In this document: positions 48,891 through 59,792 of the stretch, piece by piece | Numbering within the stretch: the first letter of the stretch is position 1 | Layout of the letters: the number at the start of each line of letters is the position of its first letter | Origin: Doryteuthis pealeii | Lineage: Eukaryota; Mollusca; Cephalopoda; Myopsida; Loliginidae | Direction: 5' to 3' | Assembly: GCA_023376005.1 (NCBI GenBank) | Contig: CM042181.1 | Location: forward strand, 1,507,883-1,571,882 | Length of the DNA: 64,000 bases | Made by a program: the position numbers and the translations under genes | Notes under the pieces: model-generated | Database searches by the model: none | What the model saw: the letters and a program-made list of their open reading frames with translations, nothing else | Told to the model about the DNA's origin: nothing

Positions 48891-49326
48891 TGTTCAATAA
48901 ATTGGACTTCTCCATGATTAATCGCAAAATTCATTTGACAAGGTTTATCCTGGTTCTTGTGTCGAGAGTTCTAATGTCTTAAAAAAACAAAAAAAAAACA
49001 TTTAATTATGAGAAAATTATTTGTATTAGTTAATAATGAAATCACACCCACACACATTTATATATATGCATGCAATTTATCTGTATTAGATGTGAATATT
49101 TAAAGTCATATAAAGGAGATCACAGATTTATTTAGTTTGTATTTAATGGTATGTCAAACCTTATGGGTTATTAAATAACAAATCTTATTAATTTCTAAGG
49201 AGTTAATTTGAAGGACCCATTAATTGGGTTGTTAGATAAATTGATCGTAAAAAAATTCTTGTTTAATAAATTTTGAAATACATATACGTCTTGGATGGAG
49301 TAAATGGTATATATAAATTATTGGTA
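48891..49326. other. Intron DNA with satellite and DR-A remnants
   Basis: No gene is seen. 48930-48975 repeats a piece of the gene B exon start ('aggtttatcctggttcttgt', 'gtcgagagtt'). 49070-49120 holds a degenerate 48-bp satellite unit (gcatgcaatttatctgtatt). 49135-49205 resembles the end of DR-A. Confidence 0.5.
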
Positions 49327-49963
49327 CAAGCAAATATATGCACCCTCCGGGTGCAAGTATTTAAGTTTTAATATAATAAAATATCATATTAAATTAGAAA
49401 GGCTAATGAAACTGAATAAGAATGCAGATAACAAATTTGGAACAGAGGGGGTATTATTGAAAATAGAACAACTTTGGAACTAACTCTTCCATCATTTTCC
49501 ATTACTTCCTTCTTTCATTGGTAAATTTTCATAATTTACCTATTTAGTTAAAATAAGAAGTAAAGGATAATATTACAGTTATTTCTTCTTTTTAATGGAT
49601 TTCTTTTAAGATTTATCCCCGAGATTTTTGCTCATTTAGTAATACAAAACCAAACAATTAGAAATCAATAATACTAAGCATATATTTATTAAAATCAAAT
49701 TTTTAATATCAATATGCAAATTAGCCTTCCCATTCATACTGTGAACCGCTATTTTGTTGTATATATAAATACAATTGAATGTTATTAGTATGTAGATATA
49801 GTCAACAGTCTTAATGATGTAAAACAATTTTATTAATAATTGAGGTTAAAATAAAAATAAAATTATAGAGAATATGACGTAAATAACTAAGGGAATTGTG
49901 ACTTGAGTAGTAATATAGTTTCGGTTACAGACAGACAAACACACAATCTCCATTATAATAAGA
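49327..49963 (-). mobile_element. Helitron-like H1
   Basis: Starts A|TCTTATTATAATGGAG (49963) and ends with hairpin gcacccggagggtgc, but the terminal CTAG has mutated to CTTG. An independent insertion in the gene B intron. Confidence 0.7.
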
Positions 49964-50893
49964 TTAGATGAGAATATGTGAAACCATGTACTAAGAGATG
50001 CTTAATATCATAATATCGGGACTGGAGTTTGAATGTGTTTACCACAGTAATATGACGGGGGTGGGATGGAGCCATAAGTGTTGCCCGATATGTAAATTAG
50101 CACGAAAATGTTTTTAGCAAGAATGTGTTAGGCGAGAATGGAAAAGTTTAAGGATGAATCAGCATAGCCACATGGCATTGTTCTATTATACGAGTGATGA
50201 GACGTGTCGAAGTGTGAGAGTGAGAGGTGAGAATGATGAATTGAGTTTGGAATTATGGGTTGAATGAGCTAGACGTGTTCTTGGCTGGTATGACTGAGGG
50301 AAGTAAAAAAACAAACAAATCATGTGAAAAAAAAGTGGCTTCGTATTATTACTGAAAAATCTAAATGGCACAAGGCAAGATATCCCTCAACACCCCAAGC
50401 TGGTATCCAGACTCCTGTAGGAATAGCTGTCTATAGTCTATAAGAAACAAAATGTAGGTTCACAGAATGTAATGACGAAAAGGAAAGCACATGTACTTTT
50501 AACCTTATTTATTAACATGCAAACTCAACAACAGACAAGATAACAAGTACTTAGAGGCAGTACTTACAGTTCATATATCTCCCTAGTTGAAGGGGTGCTC
50601 AGGTTGAGTCTTCAGTTGTTACTCCCTCACTGAGGGGAAAATTCCTTCAGTCACAAGGGACTGTGACAAGGGCTCGCTTCTACGAGGCTTACGCGTTGGT
50701 ACCAAAACCGTAAAAGAGAATTCTTCACCCAACCTGACAAGGGACGATACCTTTTCTACTTCCTGTCCCCGAAGGCACAGGAGAGTTCTAGTCCCTACAC
50801 TCCAAACATCATAAAATCTTCAGCCAACTCCAGCATCGACTCAACAACGAATATTCGAGCCTCTCCGATGCAGTACCGGTCCAGAGATAAATA
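49964..50893. other. Unassigned intron segment, more GC-rich
   Basis: No gene is recognised. 49966-49995 still resembles the 48-bp satellite (attagatgagaatatgtgaa). 50380-50890 is noticeably less AT-rich, with 'gaaggggtgctcagg' and 'cgaaggcacaggagag'. It could be part of a retroelement LTR, but I find no paired end. Confidence 0.4.
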
Positions 50894-51537
50894 TCTTATT
50901 ATAATGGAGATTGTGTGTTTTTCTGTCTGTAACCGAAACTATATTACTATTCCAGTAACAATTCCCTTAGTTATTTACGTCACATTCTACAGGATTTTAT
51001 TCTTATTTAAACCTCAATTATTAATAAAATTGTTTTACATTACTTACACTGTTGACCATATCTACATACTAATAACATGCAACTGTATTTATATATACAA
51101 CAAAATAGAGGTTTACAGTGTGAATGGGAAGGCTAATTTGCATATTGATATTGAAAAATTGATTTTAATAAATATGTGCTTAGTATTATTGATTTCTAAT
51201 TGTTTGGTTTTATCCTATTGAATATGAGCAAACATCTCTTCAATAAATCTTAAAAGAAATCCCTTAACAAGAAGAAATAACTGTAATATTATTCTTAACT
51301 TCCTATTTTAACTAAACAGTTTAAATTAGGAAAATTTACCAATGAAAGACGGGAGTAAGGGAAAATGATGGAAGAGTTAGTTTCAAAGTTGTTCTATTTT
51401 TCAATCATACCCCCTCTGTTCAGAATCTTTTTATCTACATTCTTATTCAGTTTCATTAGCCTTTCTAATTTAATATGATATTTTATTATAAAATCTAACT
51501 AAAATACTTGCACCCGGAGGGTGCATATATTTGCTAG
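50894..51537 (+). mobile_element. Helitron-like H1, plus orientation
   Basis: A|TCTTATTATAATGGAGATTG at 50894; hairpin gcacccggagggtgc and TTTGCTAG|T ending at 51537. The best-preserved copy with both ends canonical. Confidence 0.8.
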
Positions 51538-52239
51538 TACAACTAAATAATTTATGTATCAACACATTATCACTCCATTTGAGAAATGAGTGTCATAAAA
51601 TAACAAACGTTGACACGTCATCTCTACATTCCTAAAGGTGAGCGTAGTGTAACGTCACAATATATACAATATATACATTTTATATACAATATATACAATA
51701 TGTATCACTCCATTTGAGAAATGAGTGTCATAGAATAACAAACGTTGACACGTCATCTCTACATTCCTAAAGGTGAGCGTAGTGTAACGTCACAATATAT
51801 ACAATATATACATTTTATATACAATATATACAATATGTATCACTCCATTTGAGAAATGAGTGTCATAGAATAACAAACGTTGACACGTCATCTCTACATT
51901 CCTAAAGGTGAGCGTAGTGTAACGTCACAATATATACAATATATACATTTTATATACAATATATACAATATGTATCACTCCATTTGAGAAATGAGTGTCA
52001 TAAAATAACAAACGTTGACACGTCATCTCTACATTCCTAAAGGTGAGCGTAGTGTAACGTCACAATATATACAATATATACATTTTATATACAATATATA
52101 CAATATGTATCACTCCATTTGAGAAATGAGTGTCATAAAATAACAAACGTTGACACGTCATCTCTACATTCCTAAAGGTGAGCGTAGTGTAACATCACAA
52201 TACCACAGTCAAAGGATGAATGAGGAGACCTTAATGATA
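51538..52239. repeat. 135-bp satellite, five near-identical copies
   Basis: 'cactccatttgagaaatgag' recurs at 51571, 51706, 51841, 51976 and 52111, exactly 135 bp apart. Units differ mainly by one a/g (cataaaat/catagaat). Each has an AT-rich segment of tatatacaat repeats, and the last unit lacks it. The array sits precisely between two H1 elements in opposite orientation. The near-identity suggests recent amplification or homogenisation. Confidence 0.95.
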
Positions 52240-52889
52240 CTAGCAAATATATGCACCCTCCATAGGGTGCAAACATTTAAGTTTTAATATAATAAAATAT
52301 CATATTAAATTAGAAAGGCTAATTAAATTAAATAAGAATGCAGATAAATGAATAAGAATGCAAATAAAAGATTTGAAACAGAGGGGGATATAATCGAAAA
52401 ATAGAACAACTGAAACTTACTCTTCTATCACTCTCGTCTTTCATTGTTATTTTTTCTAATTTAAGTATTTAGTTAAAAGAGGAAGTAAAGAATAAAATGA
52501 CAGTTATTTTATCTTGTTAATGGATTTCATTTAAGATTCATTGAAGAGATTTTTGCTTATATTCATTAATAATAAAACCAAACAATTAGAAATCAATAAT
52601 ACTAAGCACACATTTATTAAAATCACATTTTTAATATCAATATGCAAATTAGCCTTCCCGTTCACACTGCAAACCGCTATTTTGTTGTATATATAAATAC
52701 AATATCATGTTGTTAGCATGTAGATATGGTTAAGTATTAATAATGTAAAACAATTTTATTAATAATTGAGGTTAAAATAAGGATAAATTCATGGTGAATG
52801 TGACGTCAATAACTAAGGGAATTGTGACTTGAGTAGTGATTTAGTTTCGGTTACAGACAGAAAAACACACAATCTCCATTATAATAAGA
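52240..52889 (-). mobile_element. Helitron-like H1, minus orientation
   Basis: Starts A|TCTTATTATAATGGAG (52889). Ends with hairpin gcaccctatggagggtgc and CTAG|T (52240). Together with 50894-51537 it forms an inverted pair around the 135-bp satellite. Confidence 0.8.
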
Positions 52890-53004
52890 TATTCACCACA
52901 CATTTTTGGACTACAGATTGACCATTAAACTATGACGAATCCCCCAACCACCTCGTTAACGCCGTTAATTCAATACTAACAGTCCAATGGCCCAAGCCAC
53001 CGGA

Positions 53005-53615
53005 CCCACACCGCCCTGTCGGCAGAGGCGTTAGAATGCACCGACTGCACCTCTGCAGAGGGGTAAGACTCCCCCAATGGAGCCGCCTGTTGGCCGTGGG
53101 TGGCGACCCGTGATGCTTAAGGATAGAGCCCAGGTAGATGAGCAGTTCATGACTTGCAATACTCCACTTTGGCCCTTTCTTTGGCTAGACGGGCGGTCGG
53201 AGATCCCCCTCCGATCAATCGGCTGGCCACGTCAAGCCCTAGCACCTATATCATTTTCCCAACCCTATTGCCTTTATGGCAAGCCCCAACTCCTTTTTAA
53301 TACATGGGTGCTAGAAGGCGGTGGCTGCGGGTCTACATGTCCTGGGAATGACGTTAAACTCTATCTAATGGTGAGGTTCCAGTTTTGGAGGTTTGGGGAA
53401 TGTGGAGCACCCCTTCATCACCATTATTCCCTGGTCCACTCTGACTGGAGTGGTAGTACCTGTTAGGGTCCCATCTATGGGTTAACTAGAAAAATGTATT
53501 TATAAAAAAATTGTATTATCCATTAGGAATTGATTTATTTCAAAACTTTATCGGCATTAAATGACCCACTGAGGTTGATATGCCATAAACAAAACAAACC
53601 AAACCAAACCACCTA
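53005..53615 (-). repeat. Dispersed repeat DR-A, full copy
   Basis: From 'ccctgtcggcagaggcgtta' to the aaaccaaaccaaacc run. An independent copy in the gene B intron and a good reference for the family. Confidence 0.75.
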
Positions 53616-54097
53616 CTAAATATACATATGTATACAAACAAAAGGAAAAATGGAGTTATACGCTCATTTTTTCTTACAGAGTTTAAATATAGAATTTAAT
53701 CTATCAATAATGGAGATTGGGTGTATTTATGTCTGTAACCCAAATTACGTCACAAAATTCTCAATGTTTTCGTAAGGTTATTAATTAACGTTTGATTTAT
53801 AGTCGAAATTTTTAATACATAGAATAAAAACAATCCTGTATTATACAATCAAAATTTGAGTAACCAATTAAAAAAAAATGTTTTTTTTACCCTCTTCCCT
53901 TTTTTTTCAGTAACAAGAAGTTAAGTAAAAAGTTTAAAAATAAATAGATAAATAAATACGATTTTTGTGTAAAACTTACGTACAAAATATTCAAAATAAT
54001 TATTTGATTAAAAATTAATAGATTTTATTTGAGTGGGAGCAAAAAAATAATTTAAAAAATAAAATAAGACTAGAAAGAAAAGCAGGAATTCTTCGAC

Positions 54098-54492
54098 AAC
54101 TCATCATCATGTCGCACAGTTTGCACTGATATCCATAACTATCTCTCGCCAACCTTCCCTATCATTCATCGACTCTGGTAGCTCCTCTGCGCTGCGGCCA
54201 GCATCCATACATAGTTGGTCAATGTAGGTCCTGGCTGGGCGGCCCACATTAGCATGACCATGTGTTGGCTTCCACAGTAGTACGTCGCTTATGAGCTCGT
54301 CCTTGCTTCTCCAGCAGTGCCCCGCATGTCTAGCCCGTCTTACTCGTATGGTTTGTGAGATGGGGTGCAGGTGGCCATACAGTTGCTTTTTTGTGGGGTG
54401 CTGCTTCCACGACTTATTCAGGACCGCTCGCAGCATTCTCGTGCTGCTCCCATCTAGCTTATTTTCAAGGCGCTTTGTTAGGGTCCAGAACG
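54098..54492 (-). mobile_element. LINE 3' end, ~385 bp, nested in H2
   Basis: Minus-strand reading: WTLTKRLENKLDGSSTRMLR, LNKSWKQHPTKKQLYGH, then RARHAGHCWRSKDELISDV, KPTHGHANVGRPARTYIDQL, ending REIVMDISANCAT and an (ATG)n tail. One small frame break. It begins at CTGGACCC, almost the same place as 61685-62077. Confidence 0.8.
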
Positions 54493-54552
54493 AATCAGTA
54501 TTCAACCCACTTCCCATTTTGGAAGCTACCACATAACTAAATTTGTAGAAAG

Positions 54553-54639
54553 AAAGAAATAGAATGAATAGTATTATTAGCATTATTCGGACTACAATAG
54601 TCCGAATAATGCTAATAATACTATTCATTCTATTTCTTT
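54553..54639. repeat. Perfect 87-bp palindrome
   Basis: Two 42-bp arms, identical when inverted, around a 3-base loop (caa) at 54595-54597; the centre reads cggacta-caa-tagtccg. The arm sequence is the tail of the Penelope-type motif (ttattcggactattgt...) seen at 2697-2790, so two copies may have met head to head. Confidence 0.9.
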
Positions 54640-54780
54640 TCGTTTCGGCCGATATACACTCCGGCCTTCTTCAAACGTTGTACAAATAACAATGAACATG
54701 GGGACAATAGTCCGAATAACGCTAATAATACTAATCTTCAAGCCTCATCTCAAACATTCAGAGGAATAGAATGAATAGGA
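54640..54780 (-). mobile_element. Penelope/hammerhead-like motif
   Basis: The minus strand reads TTGAAGAAGGCCGG...TATCGGCCGAAACG with a perfect GGCCG/CGGCC stem. The plus strand continues with aacaatgaacatggggac and aatagtccgaataacgct, the same order as in 3050-3112. Confidence 0.5.
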
Positions 54781-55095
54781 TTTCTTCTTTTCCAACAAGT
54801 GGTCGGCTTAAAACCCACTAGTAATTAAATTAAATTAAACAAGGAACATGTACTTACTAACCCTTTAAGAAAAAAAAAAGTGATTTTTTCTCATTACCCT
54901 ATTTTATTTCTTTTGAAATTGTATTATTATTTTTTTTTTACTCATTTAATAAATTAGATGATTTTGCTTACTTATGATACAAACACTGACATTGGATTTT
55001 TTAAAACTCCCAACCACCTTAGGCAATAATCTTTCAAAAATATTTTTACACCGTCCAGAGGGCGTTTTTATTTTATTTATTTATTTTTTTGCTAG

Positions 55096-55336
55096 TAATA
55101 AATAATAAAGGTTTTGATTATATAATATTCCAATAGAAAAAAAATCTTGATATCTTTGGTTCAGACAAAAAAATAAATGACCTTTTTTAAAAATCTGAAA
55201 ATTAATACGTTCTATCAAATATCGATCATATACGAACGACGATGAGAAACTTTATACATTCATAGATACATACATACATCGTATAATCTTGGACAGCATT
55301 TCGTGCCGGTAATTTAGACTCTTCCAGCTTAGCTGG
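55096..55336. other. Intron DNA, no recognised feature
   Basis: AT-rich; it leads into the Penelope-like fragment. No gene is seen. Confidence 0.4.
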
Positions 55337-55590
55337 TTGCAACTCCACATCCGTCATTTATTAGATAATCCAACTTGCACCCGTGCTTACAGCACCGCAA
55401 TGTTTTCCATCCTTAGTACTTACAGCAACGAACTTCAACTTAGTGTTCTGGAGGCCCTATATATTTCCAAATACCAGCCTACTTTGTGCACCCCCAAAAA
55501 AGACTTTCCACAAACTATTATTATTCGAAACAAAAACATCCTTTCAACTTGAACGTTTCGCGTGGTGGGAGAAGTATCAGAAGAAGTAGT
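55337..55590 (+). pseudogene. Penelope-like element, C-terminal endonuclease fragment
   Basis: The frame contains NELQLSVLEALYISKYQPTL, matching the C-terminal part of GIY-YIG endonucleases of Penelope-like elements (compare LQILEALYIKTHIKQDQL at 59793-60125). The catalytic GIY-YIG part is missing. Just after it, cgtttcgcgtggtgggagaa and gtatcagaag resemble the element's terminal motif. Confidence 0.55.
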
Positions 55591-55951
55591 GTGAGGAGGG
55601 GGTGAAGACGTGAGTTTTTTTGTTTTTGTTTTTGTTTTTGTTTCTTTCCTTCCTCTCATCCCCCGCCCTTGATTCGTTCGGTTATTATCCAATTTGTACG
55701 TCTTTCAACTTTTATCAAGTGAATTTCTCTGAAGTGATTGACCGAAAGAAAACGAAAAATAAAATAAAATTAAGACATAAGGGTTCCCTAGCTTTTCTTT
55801 TTTAAGAAATTCAATATTTTACAATGTATACGCTTTTTCGCTCCTTAATAAATTTCTGTACCTACAAAAAAAATTTAATTACAGAATTCAAATACTATAT
55901 ATACATTGATAAAAAATATCCATTTTGCTTCTATATAATTTCACTAGAAAA
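55591..55951. other. Intron DNA, no recognised feature
   Basis: Contains a (GTTTTT)n stretch (about 55617-55640). No gene is seen. Confidence 0.4.
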
Positions 55952-56975
55952 GACCCGCCCTGTCGGCTGGGGCCTTAGAATGCACCGACTGCGCCTCTGC
56001 AGAGGGGTAAGACCCCCCCATGGGGCCATCTGCTGGCGACCCGTGATACTTAAGGATATAACCCAGGTGGTTGAGCAGTCCATGACTTGCAATACTCCAC
56101 TTTGGTCCTTACTTAGACTAGACGGGCGGTTGGAGAGGCTCCTTCCGATCAATCGGCTGGTCACGTCAAGCCCTAGCACCTATATGATTGCCCCAACCCT
56201 ATTGCCCTTATGGCAAGCCCCAACCCCTTTTTATCATATGAGTTATAGAAGGCGGTGACTGCGGGTCTACATGTCCCGAGAATGACGTTAAACTATCTGA
56301 TGGTGAAGTTCCAGTTTTGGAGGTTTGGGGAATGTGGAACACCCCTTCATCACCATTGCTCCCTGGTCCACTCTTACCCGGAGTGGTAGTACCTGTTAAG
56401 GTCCCATCTATTGGTTAAATAGTATAACATGTTTATAAACAAAACTGATTATCCATTAAGAATGAATTTATTTCAAACTTTATAGGCATTAATAATCTTC
56501 ATACAAAGACTACTATTTACACAGTAGCATTGCAACCAACAAAGCCTTCATCAGATGATGACTCTGGGTTCAGGCATGGTTTCGGGGCCGAAGCATCATT
56601 ACCACTAACCCAGAGCGCACCAGTAGTATCTCACGATACCACCAGACTTTGTCGGTTTGATGTCACAATATAGGACTGCCATATCCACGCTGATGCGGTT
56701 AGAGATTTCTCCTGGATCTTTTTAATGTATTTCCTCTTGTCTGGTGGAGAAAGTCCAAGTTTAGACAAAAATGCCGAGGTTGAGTTGGTAATAATGGTTT
56801 AATACTACGTTAGTTGATATTTTTCTTTCAATTTTTGCGTGTGTGACCTATTCTATACGTGTATTTATTCCTTAGTTCTCATTTCTGTATTGTTATTAAG
56901 TTAATTCTAATTATGTATAAATAACCCAACGAGGTTCATATGCCGTAAAATAAAACAACCAACCAACTAGAAAGA
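55952..56975 (-). repeat. DR-A split by a ~430-bp insertion
   Basis: DR-A runs from 55952 to about 56489 (tataggcatta) and resumes at about 56918 (aataacccaacgaggttcat) to 56975. The insert 56490-56917 is unlike other sequence in the window. It contains 'gccttcatcagatgatgac' (minus-strand CTGATGAAGGC) and 'ggtttcggggccgaagc', again suggesting a Penelope-type end. Confidence 0.6.
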
Positions 56976-57091
56976 CATCCTGAAATCTTTGATTCAGACA
57001 AGAGTTAATTTTCTTTTTATATTTTCCGATCTTTGTCTATAGGCGATTTGTTATATTTTACAATCAAAATAAATATTTTCTATTAAATATT

Positions 57092-57340
57092 GGGGCCGGG
57101 TTAGCTCAGTCGGTAGAGCGTTCGGCTAAAAACTACGAGGTTCCTAGTTCGATACCGGTCCTCGCCGACTCAGCGTATGAGTAGAACACAGATCTGTGCG
57201 GTAAAGTAAGGAGCTGATGGTAGGTGTGGCGCCCCACCTCAGATGCTAAAAACAATCTCCTTGGTCTAGCGCTATTGAAAAGGGGATAGACTCCTTCGCT
57301 GACTGGCTGATACCGACTTTATCCCCCCCCCCCGCCGATT
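57092..57340 (+). mobile_element. tRNA-Lys-like SINE, family SINE-1
   Basis: The head reads ttagctcagtcggtagagcg (A box region), close to the 5' half of tRNA-Lys, with a B box-like agttcgatacc about 45 bases on. The body includes 'gtaaagtaaggagctgatgg' and 'acctcagatgct'. tRNA-Lys-derived SINEs are known from cephalopods. It is not a functional tRNA: no acceptor stem closes. Confidence 0.75.
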
Positions 57341-57446
57341 TTACTTTTTTTGTAGGTTATATACGAGAGACAATGATAACCTTTATAGAAAACAAATATT
57401 CGGGTGACGATTTTTTTTTTAAATGTGGTAATTTATGAGGAAGTGC

Positions 57447-57876
57447 GTCCCGGTCTCCTGCCTCAAAAATTGCTACCCGGTGACTATCAAAATAACAACC
57501 CCAGCTCGTTGTAATTCTTGTTTATTTATCGTAATTTGTCGTAATTCTTGTTTAGATATGAAGATGGATTTATAGTTTGGAATAGACTGAGATAGATAGA
57601 TAAACAAACAAGATAATATAGATACATATGAACAAATGGAGATAGATAGATATTTTCGACAAGTAAATGTATTTGTAATTCTTGTTTATTTAAATTAAAA
57701 ACAAGAAATTAAACAAACATGAATAAAAAAAAAATCTTAGTATTTAAAGTAATATAGATAAATATGAACAAATTGAGATACATAGATAGATATGAAGATG
57801 GATAGTTTTGAATAGACTGAGCTGGGTCGTTATTCTAATAGTTACCGGGTAGCAATTTTTAAGGCAGGAAACCGGT
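57447..57876. mobile_element. Terminal-inverted-repeat element near gene B exon 1
   Basis: About 55-bp inverted ends (ccggtctcctgcctcaaaaa ... accccagctc and its near-complement at 57820-57876) flank internal duplicated pieces (cgtaattcttgttta, gaagatggat, agatagata). No transposase. It lies 27 bp inside the intron from the gene B donor site. Confidence 0.65.
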
Positions 57877-57903
57877 ACAAAAAAAAATACAAAAGTAACT
57901 TAC

Positions 57904-57913
57904 CTTTAGCCAT
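57904..57913 (-). CDS. Gene B, 10-nt coding first exon
   Basis: ATG GCT AAA G with an immediate GTAAGT donor on the minus strand. It joins in phase 1 to 48205, giving M-A-K-A-S-Q-E-N. The same design as gene A, and the flanking upstream DNA is also shared. Upstream tttttactgtag may be an acceptor of a 5' UTR exon. Intron 1 is 9698 bp. Confidence 0.75.
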
Positions 57914-58370
57914 TTTATAACGTTTTTCTTTTCTTTAATATACAACTTTTTCTTCTACAGTAAAAACCGAGCGATTTAAAATCTAAGACTTATAAGTGTA
58001 GATAGGTACTGGAAATCATAGATAGTGAAGATGTAAAACGAAAACTGCTTATACTATAGCGTAAAACGTTCAGTACGAAAGCTGATAATACAGCAAAAAT
58101 AATTTCGAAAAACTGAATCGTTGCCAGCACCTAATACTTAGGTTTCCCTCTGTGAAGGATAAATATATATTGATATATAAAAATGACCTGTTAAAAATAT
58201 AAATGTTTGATTTTTATAAGCTTTTATTACTTAAATACAAAAAAAACTTTCGGTGTGACCAAAATCAAATAGGGGTTTTCGACAGCATATGGGTTTTCGC
58301 ATTCAGGTTAAACTATACTCTATCGCAAGTTCGATTCCAACTGGCGCCTGTTGAGTCCATATGAGTTTTA
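57914..58370 (-). promoter_or_regulatory. Conserved region upstream of gene B
   Basis: Matches 11532-11955 over most of its length ('ctgcttata', 'agcgtaaaac', 'gctgataata', 'gaccaaaatcaa', 'gcaagttcgat'). Probably promoter and 5' UTR duplicated with the gene. Confidence 0.5.
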
Positions 58371-58615
58371 TTTTATTAGTCTGAATTGTTTTGTGTTTCT
58401 GCTCGTATCTATATACCTACCTATTTTAATTTGTTCTGGTTACATGTTTTTTTAAATAGGTTTTAAAGGAGTTGATAAGCTTTACGATAAGCGAGGATGA
58501 GGTAGCATATCTGTTTGTTGAATTCTAATTCTCTGCTGGTATCCTATTCTCTTTAACTGACCTTTATATATATGTAGTCAGAACACCTGGAAATATGATC
58601 AAGAGTGTATATACA

Positions 58616-58670
<55 letters not shown>

Positions 58671-59459
58671 TTGGAAATTATTAATATGGATACTAGCTGA
58701 TTTCTCTGATAGTATTAATTATTCGAAATGGTATTGTTAATTTTAATTGGTTAGTATAAATATCATATTTATTTTAATAATAAGAATAATAAGAATAAGA
58801 ATAATAATACTGATAATAATAACAATAACAATTTATTTTTATTCATGATTATTATAGTATTAAGATTAATCTGTTTATATTTTATCTTTTATTTTTTATC
58901 TTTTTATATCTTTATATTTTTTATATTAAGTAGTAAATATTTGATTTATATATTAAATTCTAACATATATTAACTTAAAGATAAAAACAACCCTTTTCAT
59001 CATTTAAAAATTTTTTTTATAGAAAGTCTAGACAGATTTTTAAAATTTTCTTTGTTATAAAAATATATATATACAAACCTTATTTTGGAAAGTGTTTATA
59101 CTTTGTATCTTTTTGTTTAAATTAGAATTTCATCCTTCTACTTGCTGTTTGACCTGATTTTTCTGGTGGAACTGTCTTTAGGTGAATTCCTTCATTTTGT
59201 AATCTCCGTCCGAAGAGGCCAGTCTCTCAAGGATTTTAAAAAAATTTTAAAAGCCTTTTGAGCTTTTGGTCGAAATAAATTTATTACGGAATGACGGTTT
59301 GTTAATTTTTTTCTTTCTTTGAACGATTAAATATTGCTCTGTATTTAATCTAATTTATTGAATATTATACATTGAGCTCTCTTTAGGGATTCATAAAAAA
59401 TCCTTGTATGAATATGTTTGCACCTACAGGAACATACACTATGATTATACAGTGAGATT
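58371..59459. other. AT-rich DNA upstream of gene B
   Basis: No gene is seen. (TA)n at 58614-58668; (AAT)n/(AAG)n-like stretch at 58780-58830. Confidence 0.5.
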
Positions 59460-59500
59460 TTGAGGATCCCAGGTGGAATCATCCCTTACTACCAGTCATT

Positions 59501-59542
<42 letters not shown>

Positions 59543-59792
59543 TGTTTTGTTGAACTCAACGGACAATTATTGTCTGACGAGTTTCTTTTCGATCCTTTCC
59601 AATTGTCTGGCCATTTTGTTTTATATCAGAGTGGAATTGGTGGAGGAATCCACCGAGGGTTCATACACTAGTACTTTCTGTACTACTTAATGCTATCATC
59701 AGGCGTGAAGTGGTGAGATCTTTCCATGGCTCTTTTTAAACAAGTAGCAGTAGGAATAAGTAGGAGGAGGGACTCAAAAGTTTATAAGAATG
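59460..59792 (-). mobile_element. Penelope-like element, 3' flank
   Basis: (TA)n at 59504-59539. Near 59690-59715 the minus strand reads CGCCTGATGATAGCATTAAG, a CTGATGA core, followed by a tagtac/gtacta hairpin around GAAA. It directly follows the endonuclease fragment in the same orientation, so it is probably the element's terminal repeat. Confidence 0.45.

Larger units (their letters stand above)
53700..55095 (+). mobile_element. Helitron-like H2 with nested insertions
   Basis: Starts A|TCTATCAATAATGGAG (53700) and ends with ccgtccagagggcg, then GCTAG|T (55095). The left part matches 10959-11240 and the right part matches 11270-11421. A LINE 3' end, a palindrome and a Penelope-type motif (about 54090-54780) interrupt the middle. 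Confidence 0.65.

Noticed and set aside
50380..50893. LTR of a retrotransposon
   Set aside because: No second LTR, primer-binding site or polypurine tract found.
51571..52205. 135-bp direct repeats as a CRISPR array
   Set aside because: Head-to-tail units without unique spacers, no cas genes, animal DNA.
57092..57165. A functional tRNA-Lys gene
   Set aside because: The 3' half does not close an acceptor or T stem, and a second copy with a SINE body exists at 61385-61582.
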